This document shows, piece after piece, positions 40,389 through 50,300 of a stretch of DNA of 64,000 bases. Location of the stretch: assembly GCA_016928995.1 (NCBI GenBank), contig JAFGJS010000025.1, positions 1 to 64,000 on the forward strand, given 5' to 3'. Numbering within the stretch: position 1 is the stretch's first letter; each line of letters begins with the position of its first letter. Source of the DNA: Candidatus Sumerlaeota bacterium. Its GTDB lineage: Bacteria; Sumerlaeota; Sumerlaeia; JAFGJS01. The notes under the pieces are model-generated. The model worked only from the letters and a program-made list of their open reading frames with translations, ran no database searches and was not told the origin of the DNA. The position numbers were made by a program, and so were the translations under genes.

Positions 40389-42053
40389 ATGAAAAAAAAC
40401 ACTTTTGTATCGCGGACACTGAAACTCGTGACGGCCGTTGCGATCGTTCCATTATTGATCTCATGCGCTTGGATCTTACAAGGCGAGGCTGGGCGATATA
40501 CAAAAACGCAGTTGGGCCTCTTCCCTGAACATAGTCAAATCATTGGGCTGATCCGCAGTGCGGACAACCGGCATTTCGCGCTTATCATCGCCAATGGTGA
40601 AAAACAACAGGTGATCGTCGATGGACAGCCCGATCCAGAGGTTGAAGGCGCGGTGGCGCTTAACACAGTACGCTTCAGTCCGGATGGTGCGCATCGGGCA
40701 TATGCCGCTGCGCGCAAGGATGATGATGGCGCGAGATGCTTCGTGGCGCTGGATGGGAAACGCGGACGGGAATTTGATTCGGTGTCGAGCGAGAACTTTC
40801 TCTTCAGCCCCGATGGCAGGCGGTTGGCGTATATCGCCGGGAAAGGCGATAAAAGGATCACAGTGATCGATGGCCAACCTGGACCGGAATATGATTTGAC
40901 GATGGGCGTCCGTTTCAGTCCAGACAGCCGGCGCGCGGCGTATGTCGCGGTGATGAAAAAAGGCGGACGCTTTCATGAATTCCAGCTGGTTCTTGACGGT
41001 CAGCCGCAACCGGTATTCCGCGATGTGCTGGAGGATTCCGTGGTCTTCAGCCCAGACGGCAAACGCGTCGCATACAGCGCCATGATCGATTTGAATCAAT
41101 GGGTTGTGGTTGTCGATGGCCAGGCCAGTCCGGTTTATGAGGAGATTCTTCCGGCGTATCCCGTTTTCAGCCCGGATAGCCAGCATGTGGCTTATGCCGC
41201 CAAGATTCGGGAAGGCTGGTTTCAAGCCGTCATCGATGGCAAAGCAAAACCGGCCAATCAAGCAATGAGCAAGATTCTCTTCAGCCCGGACAGCCGACGC
41301 GTGGCGTATTCCGGCCGGACAGCCGGCGCGTGGCGAGTGATCATTGACGGTCAAGCCGGGCCCAATTTTTACGACGGCGATGACGATAGCATTCTCTTTA
41401 GTCCGGACAACCGGCGCGTGGCGTATCTCGTCCGCGACGGCGAAGGCGATAAGAAACGTGTGGTCGTTGATGGCGTGGCCGGACCGGAGCATGACGGAGT
41501 TTTACGAAACTCGCTGCGCTTCAGCCCGGACAGCAGGCATCTCGCGTTCATCGCAAAAAAAGGCGACAAGGAACAAGTCGTGATCGATGGCCAAGCCGGA
41601 TTGGAGTATGACGCCATTATATCGGATTCGCTGATATTTTCCGTTGATGGTTCAAGAGCCGCCTATGTTGCGCGAAAAGAAGACAAGGAACTGGCGATCA
41701 TTGACGGCAAACCTGGACTGGAGTTCGACAAGATTGCGAATCTATCCTTTAGCGAGGATGGAGCGCACGTTGCTTATGCGGCACAAAATGGCGCCGGAGC
41801 GCTGGTCGTCTTTGATGGCATCGCCCAAGCGGAATACGATGTCATCATTCCAGGCTCTCCCATTTTCAATCGTGATGGATCGCATTGGGCATATACGGCA
41901 GTGAAAGATCATAGCCTCACGATTGTCATCGACGGCGAAACCCAAATTGCCTGCGGCAAATTGCTTTGTCCGCTGGTCGCGCCGGAGGACAATGGATTCA
42001 AAGCGATCACGGTTTCTGATCAGCAGATCTGGCGCATCCACTGGCGTCCCTGA
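40389..42053 (+). CDS. Lipoprotein with TolB/WD40-like beta-propeller repeats
   Basis: A 554-residue envelope lipoprotein (signal ending VPLLISC, Cys26). Residues 55-540 hold about 11-12 repeats of 40-45 residues. Each has a strand V-x-x-D-G-Q-x-G-P-E-Y-D and an RFSPDSRRxAYxA strand (PD40/WD40-like): FSPDGAHRAYAA, FSPDGRRLAYIA, FSPDSRRAAYVA, FSPDGKRVAYSA and so on. One or two propellers are expected. No enzymatic residues are seen; such propellers bind proteins or sugars. The start follows AAAAAGAACC, a weak site. It lies alone on the plus strand between other secreted proteins. Confidence 0.88.
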   Translation: MKKNTFVSRTLKLVTAVAIVPLLISCAWILQGEAGRYTKTQLGLFPEHSQIIGLIRSADNRHFALIIANGEKQQVIVDGQPDPEVEGAVALNTVRFSPDGAHRAYAAARKDDDGARCFVALDGKRGREFDSVSSENFLFSPDGRRLAYIAGKGDKRITVIDGQPGPEYDLTMGVRFSPDSRRAAYVAVMKKGGRFHEFQLVLDGQPQPVFRDVLEDSVVFSPDGKRVAYSAMIDLNQWVVVVDGQASPVYEEILPAYPVFSPDSQHVAYAAKIREGWFQAVIDGKAKPANQAMSKILFSPDSRRVAYSGRTAGAWRVIIDGQAGPNFYDGDDDSILFSPDNRRVAYLVRDGEGDKKRVVVDGVAGPEHDGVLRNSLRFSPDSRHLAFIAKKGDKEQVVIDGQAGLEYDAIISDSLIFSVDGSRAAYVARKEDKELAIIDGKPGLEFDKIANLSFSEDGAHVAYAAQNGAGALVVFDGIAQAEYDVIIPGSPIFNRDGSHWAYTAVKDHSLTIVIDGETQIACGKLLCPLVAPEDNGFKAITVSDQQIWRIHWRP

Positions 42054-42217
42054 AAACGCTCTCCCGCATAATTCGATTGAAATCGCCACTCAATCTGTAG
42101 ATAAAATAATAGCTGGGGCAAATTTTTTTGATTAAAATGAAAAGCCTACGAAAGGCCTTATAATTTTTTTCAAAACTGCCGCCTTTCACTCTCATAAAAA
42201 AAAAGGAGAGTCGTACC
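42054..42217. promoter_or_regulatory. Intergenic region with terminator-like hairpin and strong ribosome binding site
   Basis: An imperfect hairpin AAGCCT...AGGCCTT (about 42140-42160) is followed by TATAATTTTTTT and may end the propeller gene's transcript. AAAAAAAGGAGAG at about 42199-42211 is the ribosome binding site of the next gene. Confidence 0.5.
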
Positions 42218-43588
42218 ATGCGTATTCGTATGCTTCTGTTTTCCATCGCCCTGTCGTTTGTGATGTCTGGATTTTTATTCAACGCCCTCGCGCAGGAATC
42301 GCCGCCTCAACAAAGCACCACCGGCCCCGTACCTCCGCCATCCGTGCTGGAAAAAAGCGCCATGCGCATGGCGCCTCCAGCCGAAGGCAGGGCATCGAAA
42401 ACACTGCCCGTGCCTGGATATGAATGGAGGCATGGCTGCGGCCCAACCGCGGTGGGAATGGTCATCGGCTATTATGACGGCCTTGGATTTGACGACCTGA
42501 TTCCCGGAGACGCCAGCACTCAGACTGCTGATGTGAACCAGTGCATCGCCTCGCAGGGCAGCGGCGTTCGCGGCGTGGGTGTGCAAAAGCATTATGAGGA
42601 TTACGCGCTGCCGATGGACTCCAGCGAGCCGTCTGTTTTGGCGGACAGTTCCGAAACATATCCCGTCGGCTGCCATACTGATGATTCGATCGCGGATTAC
42701 ATGCATACATCCTGGAGCAGCGACGGCAACTTCTATGGCTGGAGTTGGTCGAACATGATTTCAACGGCATTCGGTTCTTTCGTCGACCAGCAAAATTATG
42801 ATTATTGGTACTCGACTGATGATCTCATGATCTCCAACGGGACGTTGTCATGGAGCGTGTTGACTCAGGAAATCGATAATAATCGGCCAATGGTCTTTCT
42901 GGTCGACACCGACGGCGACGGCTATACGGATCATTTTGTCACGGTTGTCGGCTATTCCGACGGACCGCCGCAGCAATATGGCTGTCTCGACACGTGGTAT
43001 CCCTATGGGGATGTCCGGTGGTGTAATTTCAGCGGAATCGGCTCTGGGGTTCCCTGGGGCATCTGGGGCGGCTGGTCGTTTCGCATGTATTGCCTCCTGC
43101 AAGTTCAAGCGGTCAATGGCGAGGTCGCCAGCGATCCGGATCAATCGATGTTCGATCCAGGAGCATCTGTCACGCTGACCGCAACGCCGGATGAGGGTTA
43201 TACTTTTGTATCATGGACCGGCGACGTTCCTTCCGGCCATGAAACGGACAATCCGCTTGCCCTGACGATGGATGGCAATAGAAGTCTGACAGCTGTTTTC
43301 GCACTCGGTCAGTATACCGTGACATACCAAACCGATGGGACGCCGGGAGCGACATTGAGCGGCGACACATCGCAGACCGTCACGTATGGAGACGCCTTCA
43401 CGCCGGTGACGGCCAATGCTCCGGCGGGCTACATCTTCAAATACTGGGTTCGCACAGACGGCGCGCCTTACTTTTTCTTTAGCGCGAATCCCCTGACACT
43501 GACAAACGTCGCCTATGACATGACTTTGACGGCGACGTTCGTCCTCGACTTCTCCTGCGGAGCCGAAAACTGGGGCCGGTATCGATAA
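42218..43588 (+). CDS. Secreted C39-like cysteine peptidase with InlB-type repeats
   Basis: A 456-residue exported protein. The signal peptide ends at about residue 25 (NALAQ). A papain-like C39 family domain follows: HGCGPTAVGMVIGYYD with catalytic Cys74, and DHFVTVVGYSDG with catalytic His239. The C-terminal part has two modules, EGYTFVSWTGDV and AGYIFKYWVRTDGAPYFF, resembling listerial InlB B-repeats (Flg_new or Bacteroidales-type), which serve as cell-wall or surface spacers. It is predicted to cleave peptides outside the cell. A strong AAGGAGAG site precedes the ATG. It converges on nadB with a 15-base gap. Confidence 0.85.
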   Translation: MRIRMLLFSIALSFVMSGFLFNALAQESPPQQSTTGPVPPPSVLEKSAMRMAPPAEGRASKTLPVPGYEWRHGCGPTAVGMVIGYYDGLGFDDLIPGDASTQTADVNQCIASQGSGVRGVGVQKHYEDYALPMDSSEPSVLADSSETYPVGCHTDDSIADYMHTSWSSDGNFYGWSWSNMISTAFGSFVDQQNYDYWYSTDDLMISNGTLSWSVLTQEIDNNRPMVFLVDTDGDGYTDHFVTVVGYSDGPPQQYGCLDTWYPYGDVRWCNFSGIGSGVPWGIWGGWSFRMYCLLQVQAVNGEVASDPDQSMFDPGASVTLTATPDEGYTFVSWTGDVPSGHETDNPLALTMDGNRSLTAVFALGQYTVTYQTDGTPGATLSGDTSQTVTYGDAFTPVTANAPAGYIFKYWVRTDGAPYFFFSANPLTLTNVAYDMTLTATFVLDFSCGAENWGRYR

Positions 43589-43603
43589 GGCGTTGCACGG
43601 GGC

Positions 43604-45160
43604 CTAATCTTCCCGGTAATGGGCGCCGCAGGATTTGCGGTTTTCGTAGGCGCCGTGCAGGACGGCAAGCGCGGTGATCACGCCGTTGCGCAGGCCGATC
43701 ATCTCGTCGGTCATGCGCGCGCTTTCGTAGAAGTCTTCGACTTCCTGCCGCAGTCCGCGCAGGATGCGGTAGGCGCGTTTCATGCGCCGGTTAGTGCGCA
43801 CGAGGCCGACGTAGTTCCACATAGTCTGCTTGATGGTGAGCCAGTCCTGCTTGATCAGCGCGGGATCCACTTCCTGCGTCTGATACTGCCAGGGATCGAT
43901 CTCGGGGTAGTAGTAATCCTGCTCATGCACGAGTTTGCCGATTTCACCGCCGCAGCGCCAGCCCCAGACCAGGCCCTCCAGCAGCGAGGAGGAAGCCAGA
44001 CGGTTGGCGCCGTGCAAGCCGGTGCAGGTCGTCTCGCCCGCGGCCCAAAGCCGCCGCATGTTCGTGCGGCCCTTCAGATCGACCCACACGCCGCCGCAGG
44101 CGTAATGCGCGGCAGGCACGACGGGGATCGGCTGCTTGGCGATGTCGATGCCGAGTTCGGCGCAGCGATGGTAAATCGTGGGGAAGCGCTGCTCCAGCCA
44201 GGCGGCGTCCTTATGCGTGATGTCGAGATAGACGCACGGACCTCCGTCAATCAGCATCTCGTTATGGATCGCGCGGCTCACGACGTCGCGGGGCGCCAGG
44301 CTGCCGCGCTCGTGGTAACGCTGCATGAAGGCCTCGCCGCGGTGCGTGACGAGCTCGCCGCCTTCGCCGCGCACGGCCTCGCTGATCAGAAAACTTTCCG
44401 CGTTGCGATGGTAGAGCATAGTAGGATGGAACTGGATGAACTCCATGTTCAGCAGGCGCACGCCCGCGCGGTAGGCCATGGCGATGCCGTCGCCGCGCGC
44501 GCCGGCCGGATTCGTGGTGTGGAGAAAAATTTGCCCGATGCCGCCTGTGGTCAGCACGGTGTGCTTGGCCAGCATCGCCTCCACTCGCCCGGTTTGCTGA
44601 TTGAGTACATACGCGCCGAAGCAGGCGGGTTTACGGTAATGATCGGCGGCGACGTTGGAATGATGCGAGAGCGTGAGCAGGTCGATCGCCGTGTGGCGCG
44701 TGAGCAGGCGGATGTTCGGATGCTGCTGCACGACTTTGAGCAATTGGAGCTCGATGGCCTTGCCGGTCAGGTCCGCGACGTGCAGGATGCGCGGCATGGC
44801 GTGCGCACCTTCCTCGGTGCGATGCAGTTCGTCGGCGCTGTCGCGGTCGAACTCGACGCCCACCTGTTCGATCAGCACTTCTCGCACGAGACGCGGACCG
44901 AGTTTGCTGAGTTGCCGGACGGCTTTGGGATTGCAGATGCGTCCGCCGGCCTCCTGGATGTCCTCGGCCAGCAATTGCGGCGAATCGCCCTCGCCTTCGT
45001 AGATGATGCCGCCCTGCGCCCAGCGCGTGTTGGCGTCTTCGGGCTCTTCCGCGCGCGTGATGAGCGTGACTTGCGCTCCGGCTTCGGCGGCGGTCAAAGC
45101 CGCCGTGCAGCCTGCGATGCCTGTGCCGAGAATCAATACATCCGCGGGTTGATCTTGCAT
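43604..45160 (-). CDS. nadB: L-aspartate oxidase
   Basis: A 518-residue FAD enzyme that turns L-aspartate into iminoaspartate, the first step of de novo NAD synthesis. The N-terminal dinucleotide motif is GTGIAGCTAALTAAEAGA. Other signatures are NTRWAQGGI, TTGGIGQIFLHTTNP, EFIQFHPTMLY, SEAVRGEGGELV, HYACGGVWVD and AAGETTCTGLHGANRLASSS. The length is typical. Quinolinate synthase (NadA) was not seen and NadC is 22 kb away. It converges with the cysteine peptidase gene. Confidence 0.96.
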   Translation of the reverse strand: MQDQPADVLILGTGIAGCTAALTAAEAGAQVTLITRAEEPEDANTRWAQGGIIYEGEGDSPQLLAEDIQEAGGRICNPKAVRQLSKLGPRLVREVLIEQVGVEFDRDSADELHRTEEGAHAMPRILHVADLTGKAIELQLLKVVQQHPNIRLLTRHTAIDLLTLSHHSNVAADHYRKPACFGAYVLNQQTGRVEAMLAKHTVLTTGGIGQIFLHTTNPAGARGDGIAMAYRAGVRLLNMEFIQFHPTMLYHRNAESFLISEAVRGEGGELVTHRGEAFMQRYHERGSLAPRDVVSRAIHNEMLIDGGPCVYLDITHKDAAWLEQRFPTIYHRCAELGIDIAKQPIPVVPAAHYACGGVWVDLKGRTNMRRLWAAGETTCTGLHGANRLASSSLLEGLVWGWRCGGEIGKLVHEQDYYYPEIDPWQYQTQEVDPALIKQDWLTIKQTMWNYVGLVRTNRRMKRAYRILRGLRQEVEDFYESARMTDEMIGLRNGVITALAVLHGAYENRKSCGAHYRED

Positions 45161-45351
45161 GAGTCGGGTTCCGTCCTTCCGTGGCGATCAATAGCGCAAC
45201 ATGCCCAACCGCCCCGGAAACTGCAATAAAGAAAATCGCGGAATGAGGCGTACAGACGCCTTCCTCTTCAGCGGCAAATCATGTCATGATTTGATTGGAA
45301 GGAAATGGAGCAAACTCGCTATGCGCCTGTCTTAATTTCAAGCGCTTGTGA
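45161..45351. other. Intergenic region with two perfect small dyads
   Basis: AGGCGT-acag-ACGCCT (45246-45261) and AAATCATG-t-CATGATTT (45276-45292) lie between the stop of the HEAT-like gene and nadB, both on the minus strand. They could be a weak terminator and an operator for nadB. Confidence 0.4.
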
Positions 45352-47310
45352 TCATTTATTTCGTTGGCGAATGAGCGCGACGGCTTCAATGGCGCGTTCC
45401 TGTAGTGAACGCAACCTGATCTGTTTTGGGTCACGGCTCCAAAAGCCGCACAATGGCAGAAGCAGCTCCAGGTCATCCGGCTGGCCAATCTCAGCGAATT
45501 GCTCCAAGGCATACCACTTTAAGCCAAAATCATCTTCGCTGATCATACGGCGTAGTAATTTCCGGTATTGTTCACCCTGGAATTCATACAACGTTTTCAT
45601 TGCCATCAGGCGAATATTCTCATCTTCATGAGTGAGCCGTGACAACATGCCATTTTCTGTTTCAGCGCAGTTGAGGCGGGTGAACGTAGTAAAGAGAGCT
45701 TTATTCGTGGGATTACCGCCCCATTTGCTGGTTGCATCAAGGCACTCCAACAGGATCGGAACTGTCCGTCTGTCCTGCAATTCACCCATGCGAGTGACGA
45801 TCCAGTAGATTCCGCTGGCTTGCAGGTTGGGTTCATTGTTTAAAATCGTTTCAAGAATTTCAATCAACATAGCCGCTTCGTCATCGGCGCTTGAAAGACC
45901 GATCCAAGGCTGTATGCGCTCAAAATATGGACCCCTGCTCATTTTATTAAATTGTTGATAATACTCTTCGGCGATCCTGAAGTGTTGCGCATCGCCCACA
46001 TATGCCAAACTGTAGAGCAATTGCATCAAACTATCGACACTAGATCCACGATTCCCATTCAGCCACTCTTGGATATTATTCAGATTCTGGCTGGCCGCCT
46101 GCTCGCAAGCCTCAGACCCGAGTTCGACCACTGCCCACGTGGCGATTGGCATCGCTTCGGATACTGAATTCTTCAGATTCAGGATGGCTAGCAATGGCTC
46201 CTGGCATTCCGGCAGTCGGATTGCGCGCAACATTCGAGCCGCATAAGGCGAGAGAAAGGCGACGCTATACTTGAGTCGTGGATGATCCTCGTCATACATC
46301 GAAGGAAGCATGGCGAGCAGCTCATTGCATATCGATGTCTTCTCTTTTTCAGTCAACAATGGGATGAGCATTTCTCCCGCTATTAGGCGATTGCCGCTCG
46401 GTTCTTTCTCATCGTGAAACATGTCGAGATAGTATTTTTTCTTTTCCTTTTTTGCGAGTTTGCCGCCTCCCGGTTGAGAAACCAGTTCGCCGGTCCAGAA
46501 TCCCATGTCTGATACTCGAGTGATCTTATATTGAGCAAGCGGCCTTTTCACGCTGATATTAGACGCATCTGCGACATCCGGAAAATATCTCAACAACAGA
46601 CGGTTTGCCAGTCTGGCTATTTCGTTATTCGGCGATTCTGATATATCGAGCAGCAAGGGGATTGTCCGTTTGTCGCCGGTGCTCGCGAGCTGGCATAAAA
46701 TGGAAGATTGATTGTCGGGATGAGCCTGACGGCAGATGTCGATGGCTAGTGGAAAGTTGGAAGGTTCTTTCATCGAACGCAACAGTTCTTCAAATCCTTG
46801 CTGGTATGCCCAGCCAGCTTCTCGAAAGGATTTCTTCATATACGGCAGAAATTTGGCGATGCGGATTTTCTCATCCGGTTGCTGATAAATTTCGATCAGC
46901 GTCCGAAAATTCTCGATGTCTTCAGGCTTTGTGAAGCCTTGGGAAATTGGCCAGTGCTCTGTAGTTCGCCAATCTTTGCGAAACAGAATCGCAACACTCG
47001 TAGCGCCATATGGCAATCTGTAATCGGCGCTTGAACATGATAACATTTGGTGGATTTCTAATGGAACTTGGACGGTCTGGTTTTTCATACCGGGATCGCC
47101 CATCAGCACTTCGACAATCTCTATTGGCGTCTGAAATGTGGTTGAACTGAGTTGCCCTACGTTTGCGATGACGATTAATTCCGCATTGCCGATATCCCTC
47201 CACATATGCGGGGGTATCCGGCTTGCACGAGCCTGATTCTCTCCAAAAAGAGCAAGAATTCCTGAGAGTGCGATGATCAAAACACTGGTCAGTCGCGTGC
47301 GTCTTTTCAT
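45352..47310 (-). CDS. Exported HEAT-repeat-like protein
   Basis: A 652-residue protein with a signal peptide (TSVLIIALSGILALFG, then ENQARAS). Residues 35-130 form a small beta domain (AELIVIANVGQLSS, VQVPLEI). From about 190 the protein is mostly helical with spaced HEAT-like motifs (AIDICRQAHPDNQSSILCQL, LRRMISEDDFGLKWYALEQF, LLRYFPDVADASN). The role is probably protein binding in the periplasm. ATG 47310 has AGGTGA upstream; the frame extends further back without a site. The start lies 13 bases after the kinase gene stop, so it is probably the last gene of that operon. Confidence 0.8.
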   Translation of the reverse strand: MKRRTRLTSVLIIALSGILALFGENQARASRIPPHMWRDIGNAELIVIANVGQLSSTTFQTPIEIVEVLMGDPGMKNQTVQVPLEIHQMLSCSSADYRLPYGATSVAILFRKDWRTTEHWPISQGFTKPEDIENFRTLIEIYQQPDEKIRIAKFLPYMKKSFREAGWAYQQGFEELLRSMKEPSNFPLAIDICRQAHPDNQSSILCQLASTGDKRTIPLLLDISESPNNEIARLANRLLLRYFPDVADASNISVKRPLAQYKITRVSDMGFWTGELVSQPGGGKLAKKEKKKYYLDMFHDEKEPSGNRLIAGEMLIPLLTEKEKTSICNELLAMLPSMYDEDHPRLKYSVAFLSPYAARMLRAIRLPECQEPLLAILNLKNSVSEAMPIATWAVVELGSEACEQAASQNLNNIQEWLNGNRGSSVDSLMQLLYSLAYVGDAQHFRIAEEYYQQFNKMSRGPYFERIQPWIGLSSADDEAAMLIEILETILNNEPNLQASGIYWIVTRMGELQDRRTVPILLECLDATSKWGGNPTNKALFTTFTRLNCAETENGMLSRLTHEDENIRLMAMKTLYEFQGEQYRKLLRRMISEDDFGLKWYALEQFAEIGQPDDLELLLPLCGFWSRDPKQIRLRSLQERAIEAVALIRQRNK

Positions 47311-47323
47311 GAGTTTCACCTGA

Positions 47324-50300
47324 TTAAGCATTATGGGATAAGGCGCGGATGGATTCGATGATTTCCGCGCAGGTCTGGGGACGCTCGGTGGGATCTTTGG
47401 CGAGACAGCGGGCGACAAGGTCGCTGATGTCTGGCGGAATCTCGGAGTCAAGTTCGTTGGGAGTGGGGGGCACCTTGTGCAGGTGCTGCGCGAGGATGTT
47501 TTCGCCGGTGAAGGGGCGCTCGCCCAGCAGCATCTCGTACATCACGACGCCGCAGGCGTAGATGTCAACGCAGGGGCCGATCCCTTCGGAGCGGATTTGC
47601 TCGGGCGACATGTAGGCCATGGTGCCGACGACGACGCCTTCCTTGGTGAGATGGCTGTCGTCGCTGAGCCGGGCGAGGCCGAAGTCGACCATTTTCACTT
47701 CGTCCGTGGCGTTGGTGATGAGGATGTTCTCGGGCTTGACGTCGCGGTGGATGACATCCGAGTCGTGCGCGGCCTGAAGTCCTTCGGCCATTTGACAGAC
47801 GTAGCGCAGCGCTTGCTCCAACGGAATTTTGTGGTGCGCGTGCAACTTGCGCCGCAAGGTTTCTCCATCAACGTATTCCATGGTGATGGAAAATTCATCC
47901 TCGCTGGTGATGATGTCGTAAATCGAGACGATGTGCTTGCTGGCGACCTGGGCCACGGTCTGGGCTTCGCGGAGCATACGTTGCTGATGCTCCTCGCTGC
48001 GCGCGAGATGCGACGGCAACACTTTCCAGGCCACCTGACGGTTGAGGATGGTGTCCTGCGCGAGGTAAACGACGCCCATGCCGCCTTCGCCGATTTTCTG
48101 AATGATCTTATAGCGTTGCGTGCGCTTTTCCTGCTTGTCCGGCGCGGTTATCGCCCCGGTGCGCTGTTCGCCAAAGTCCGTCGGCGTGTCCACGTCGTGC
48201 TTCGTGACGAGCTGCGACAGTTCCGCGGATTGCCGCAGCCGTTCCTGGATGTCTTTGTAATAGTAATCGATGGCCAGCACTTTCTCGAAGGCTTCCTTGG
48301 CCATGTCATACTGGCCGCTGCGTTCGAAGGTACGGCCGATGAGATAATAGACGTCGATATTGTCGCGGGTGGGTTTCTTGTTTTCGCCCAGGCATTCCTC
48401 GAAGCGGTCGATGGCGACTTCGAAGAGGTCTTTTTCCATGAAACACTCGCCCAGCGCCTTGAGCGCCCGGCGAGCGTATTGTTCGTTATCGTTTAGGCCC
48501 TGGAACAGACGGATCGCTTCGTCGTATTCGGCGTAGCCCTGCAAGAGCACGCCGAGTTCGTACATGATGTCTTTGTCGCGCGGATTGTTCTTCAGCTCGG
48601 CGCGGAAATTTTCGATGGCCTGATCGGCCTGTCCGACACGATTGAAGATCTGGCCGGCTTTCTTGAAGTTGCCCGCACGCTCATAATAACTGGCGGCGAG
48701 GATCAGGTTGTCGAGCTGTTCGAACATCTCGGCGGCTTTTTGCGCGTTGCCGGCCTTGCCGTAGCAATTGGCGGCCTGATTCGCATTATTGGCCTGCTCA
48801 AAAAGTTCCGCGGCTTTCTGATACTCCCCTGCCGCTTCGAAATGCCGCGCCGCAGTCTCCACGTCGCCCGTGAGTTGCAGCGTCTGCGCGGCGCTGGCGA
48901 AGTCGCCGATCTCGCGAAACAGCGAGTAGGCCTGGTCGTAGGCCTGGATGTTGCGGTAAATCTCGGCGGCTTCCTGCAGGCGCCCGGCCCGTTCATAGCA
49001 TTCGGCGGCCAGCTTTTCGCAATCGGAGGGCAGATATGAAATCAACTCGCCGGAATGAAGGCCGAAGTAAACCAGCTGATTTTCGGGATGCACAAAGCAC
49101 AATGAGAGGGAATCCGGCATGTCCATTTGATAAAGACAGCGGCCTTCTTCGTCGAGCAGCGATATTTCCTTGGTTCCGGTCGCTACGGTAATGCCGTTCA
49201 ACGTGAGATAAGCGATCCGGCGAACCTTGTGGGTGAGTTCGGCCTCCCATAAGAGATTCATCGCGGAGTCGAAACGCATCAGCTGGTTGTCGCCCACAGC
49301 GGCGGTCAGAAACGAGCCTCCGGGTTCGAGTTCGAGGGCGTGCACCCGGGCGTCCAGCTGCGCGCGCGCCAATTCATTGCCGTCTTCATCGTAGATCATG
49401 ATTTCGCCGCCCAACGTGCCGACGGCCAGCTGCACCGGAAGACGGGCCATGCTCAGCGTCCAGGCTTTAAAATCGACGGGCTTCTCCCACAGCGGCTTGC
49501 CTTCCATGTTGTAGCAAACGAGTTTGTCGTCGGTGGCCACGGCGAGAATCTCGTCGCCGGGAAGAAAAATCAGATCTTCGGCCGGTGCGGTCAAAGTGGT
49601 TCGCCAGCGTTCCTCTTTTGTTTCATCGAGCATGATCAGCGGATGCCGCCCGGAGTCGAGCTCGCCTTTCACGCCGATGGCGATGCGGTCGCCGGCCGTG
49701 TTCAACGCCAAGGAGCCGGGCTTGTAGTCGCCGCCGATTTTGTATTTCCATTTATGGGCGAAAGTATCGGTCAGATACAAAATTTCGCGTCCGGCCGTGC
49801 CGAGGGCGACCTTCTTGCCATCGCCGGAAAAGGCAAAGACGACGAGCATGGACTTGAAATCGCGGTGTTCGGCTTCGTTCAGCACGACCAGACGGGCATA
49901 GAGCTCCGCCGCCTTGATTTGCCCTTCTTCGGTTTGGCTGTATGCCTCGGCGGCCAGGTTGAGCTGTCCGAGCTGCTCGTATATTTCCGCCAGCCGTTGA
50001 TGATTCCCGGCCTTCTCGTAGAGAGCGATCGCCTGTTTTGTGTCGCCTTCCTCATAGTAGAGGTCGGCGGCCCGGTTCGGTTGTTTATCGAGCTCATAGA
50101 GCATGGCGGCGTAGAGTTTGTCGCCGTTTTGCTCGAATCCCATCGCGGTGCGCTCAAGATCGCCTTGCTGCGCGCATGCGGCGATCATCTGCTCCACGAG
50201 TCCCAGTTCGCGGTAAATAGCGATCGATTTATCGTATTGTCCGGCCTTCAGATAGAGGCTTGCGGCTTGCGAGCGGTTGCCGATGGATTCGCAAAACACC

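Noticed and set aside
43619-45229. 536-codon plus-strand frame opposite nadB
   Set aside because: NadB motifs on the minus strand are unambiguous; the plus frame is its shadow.
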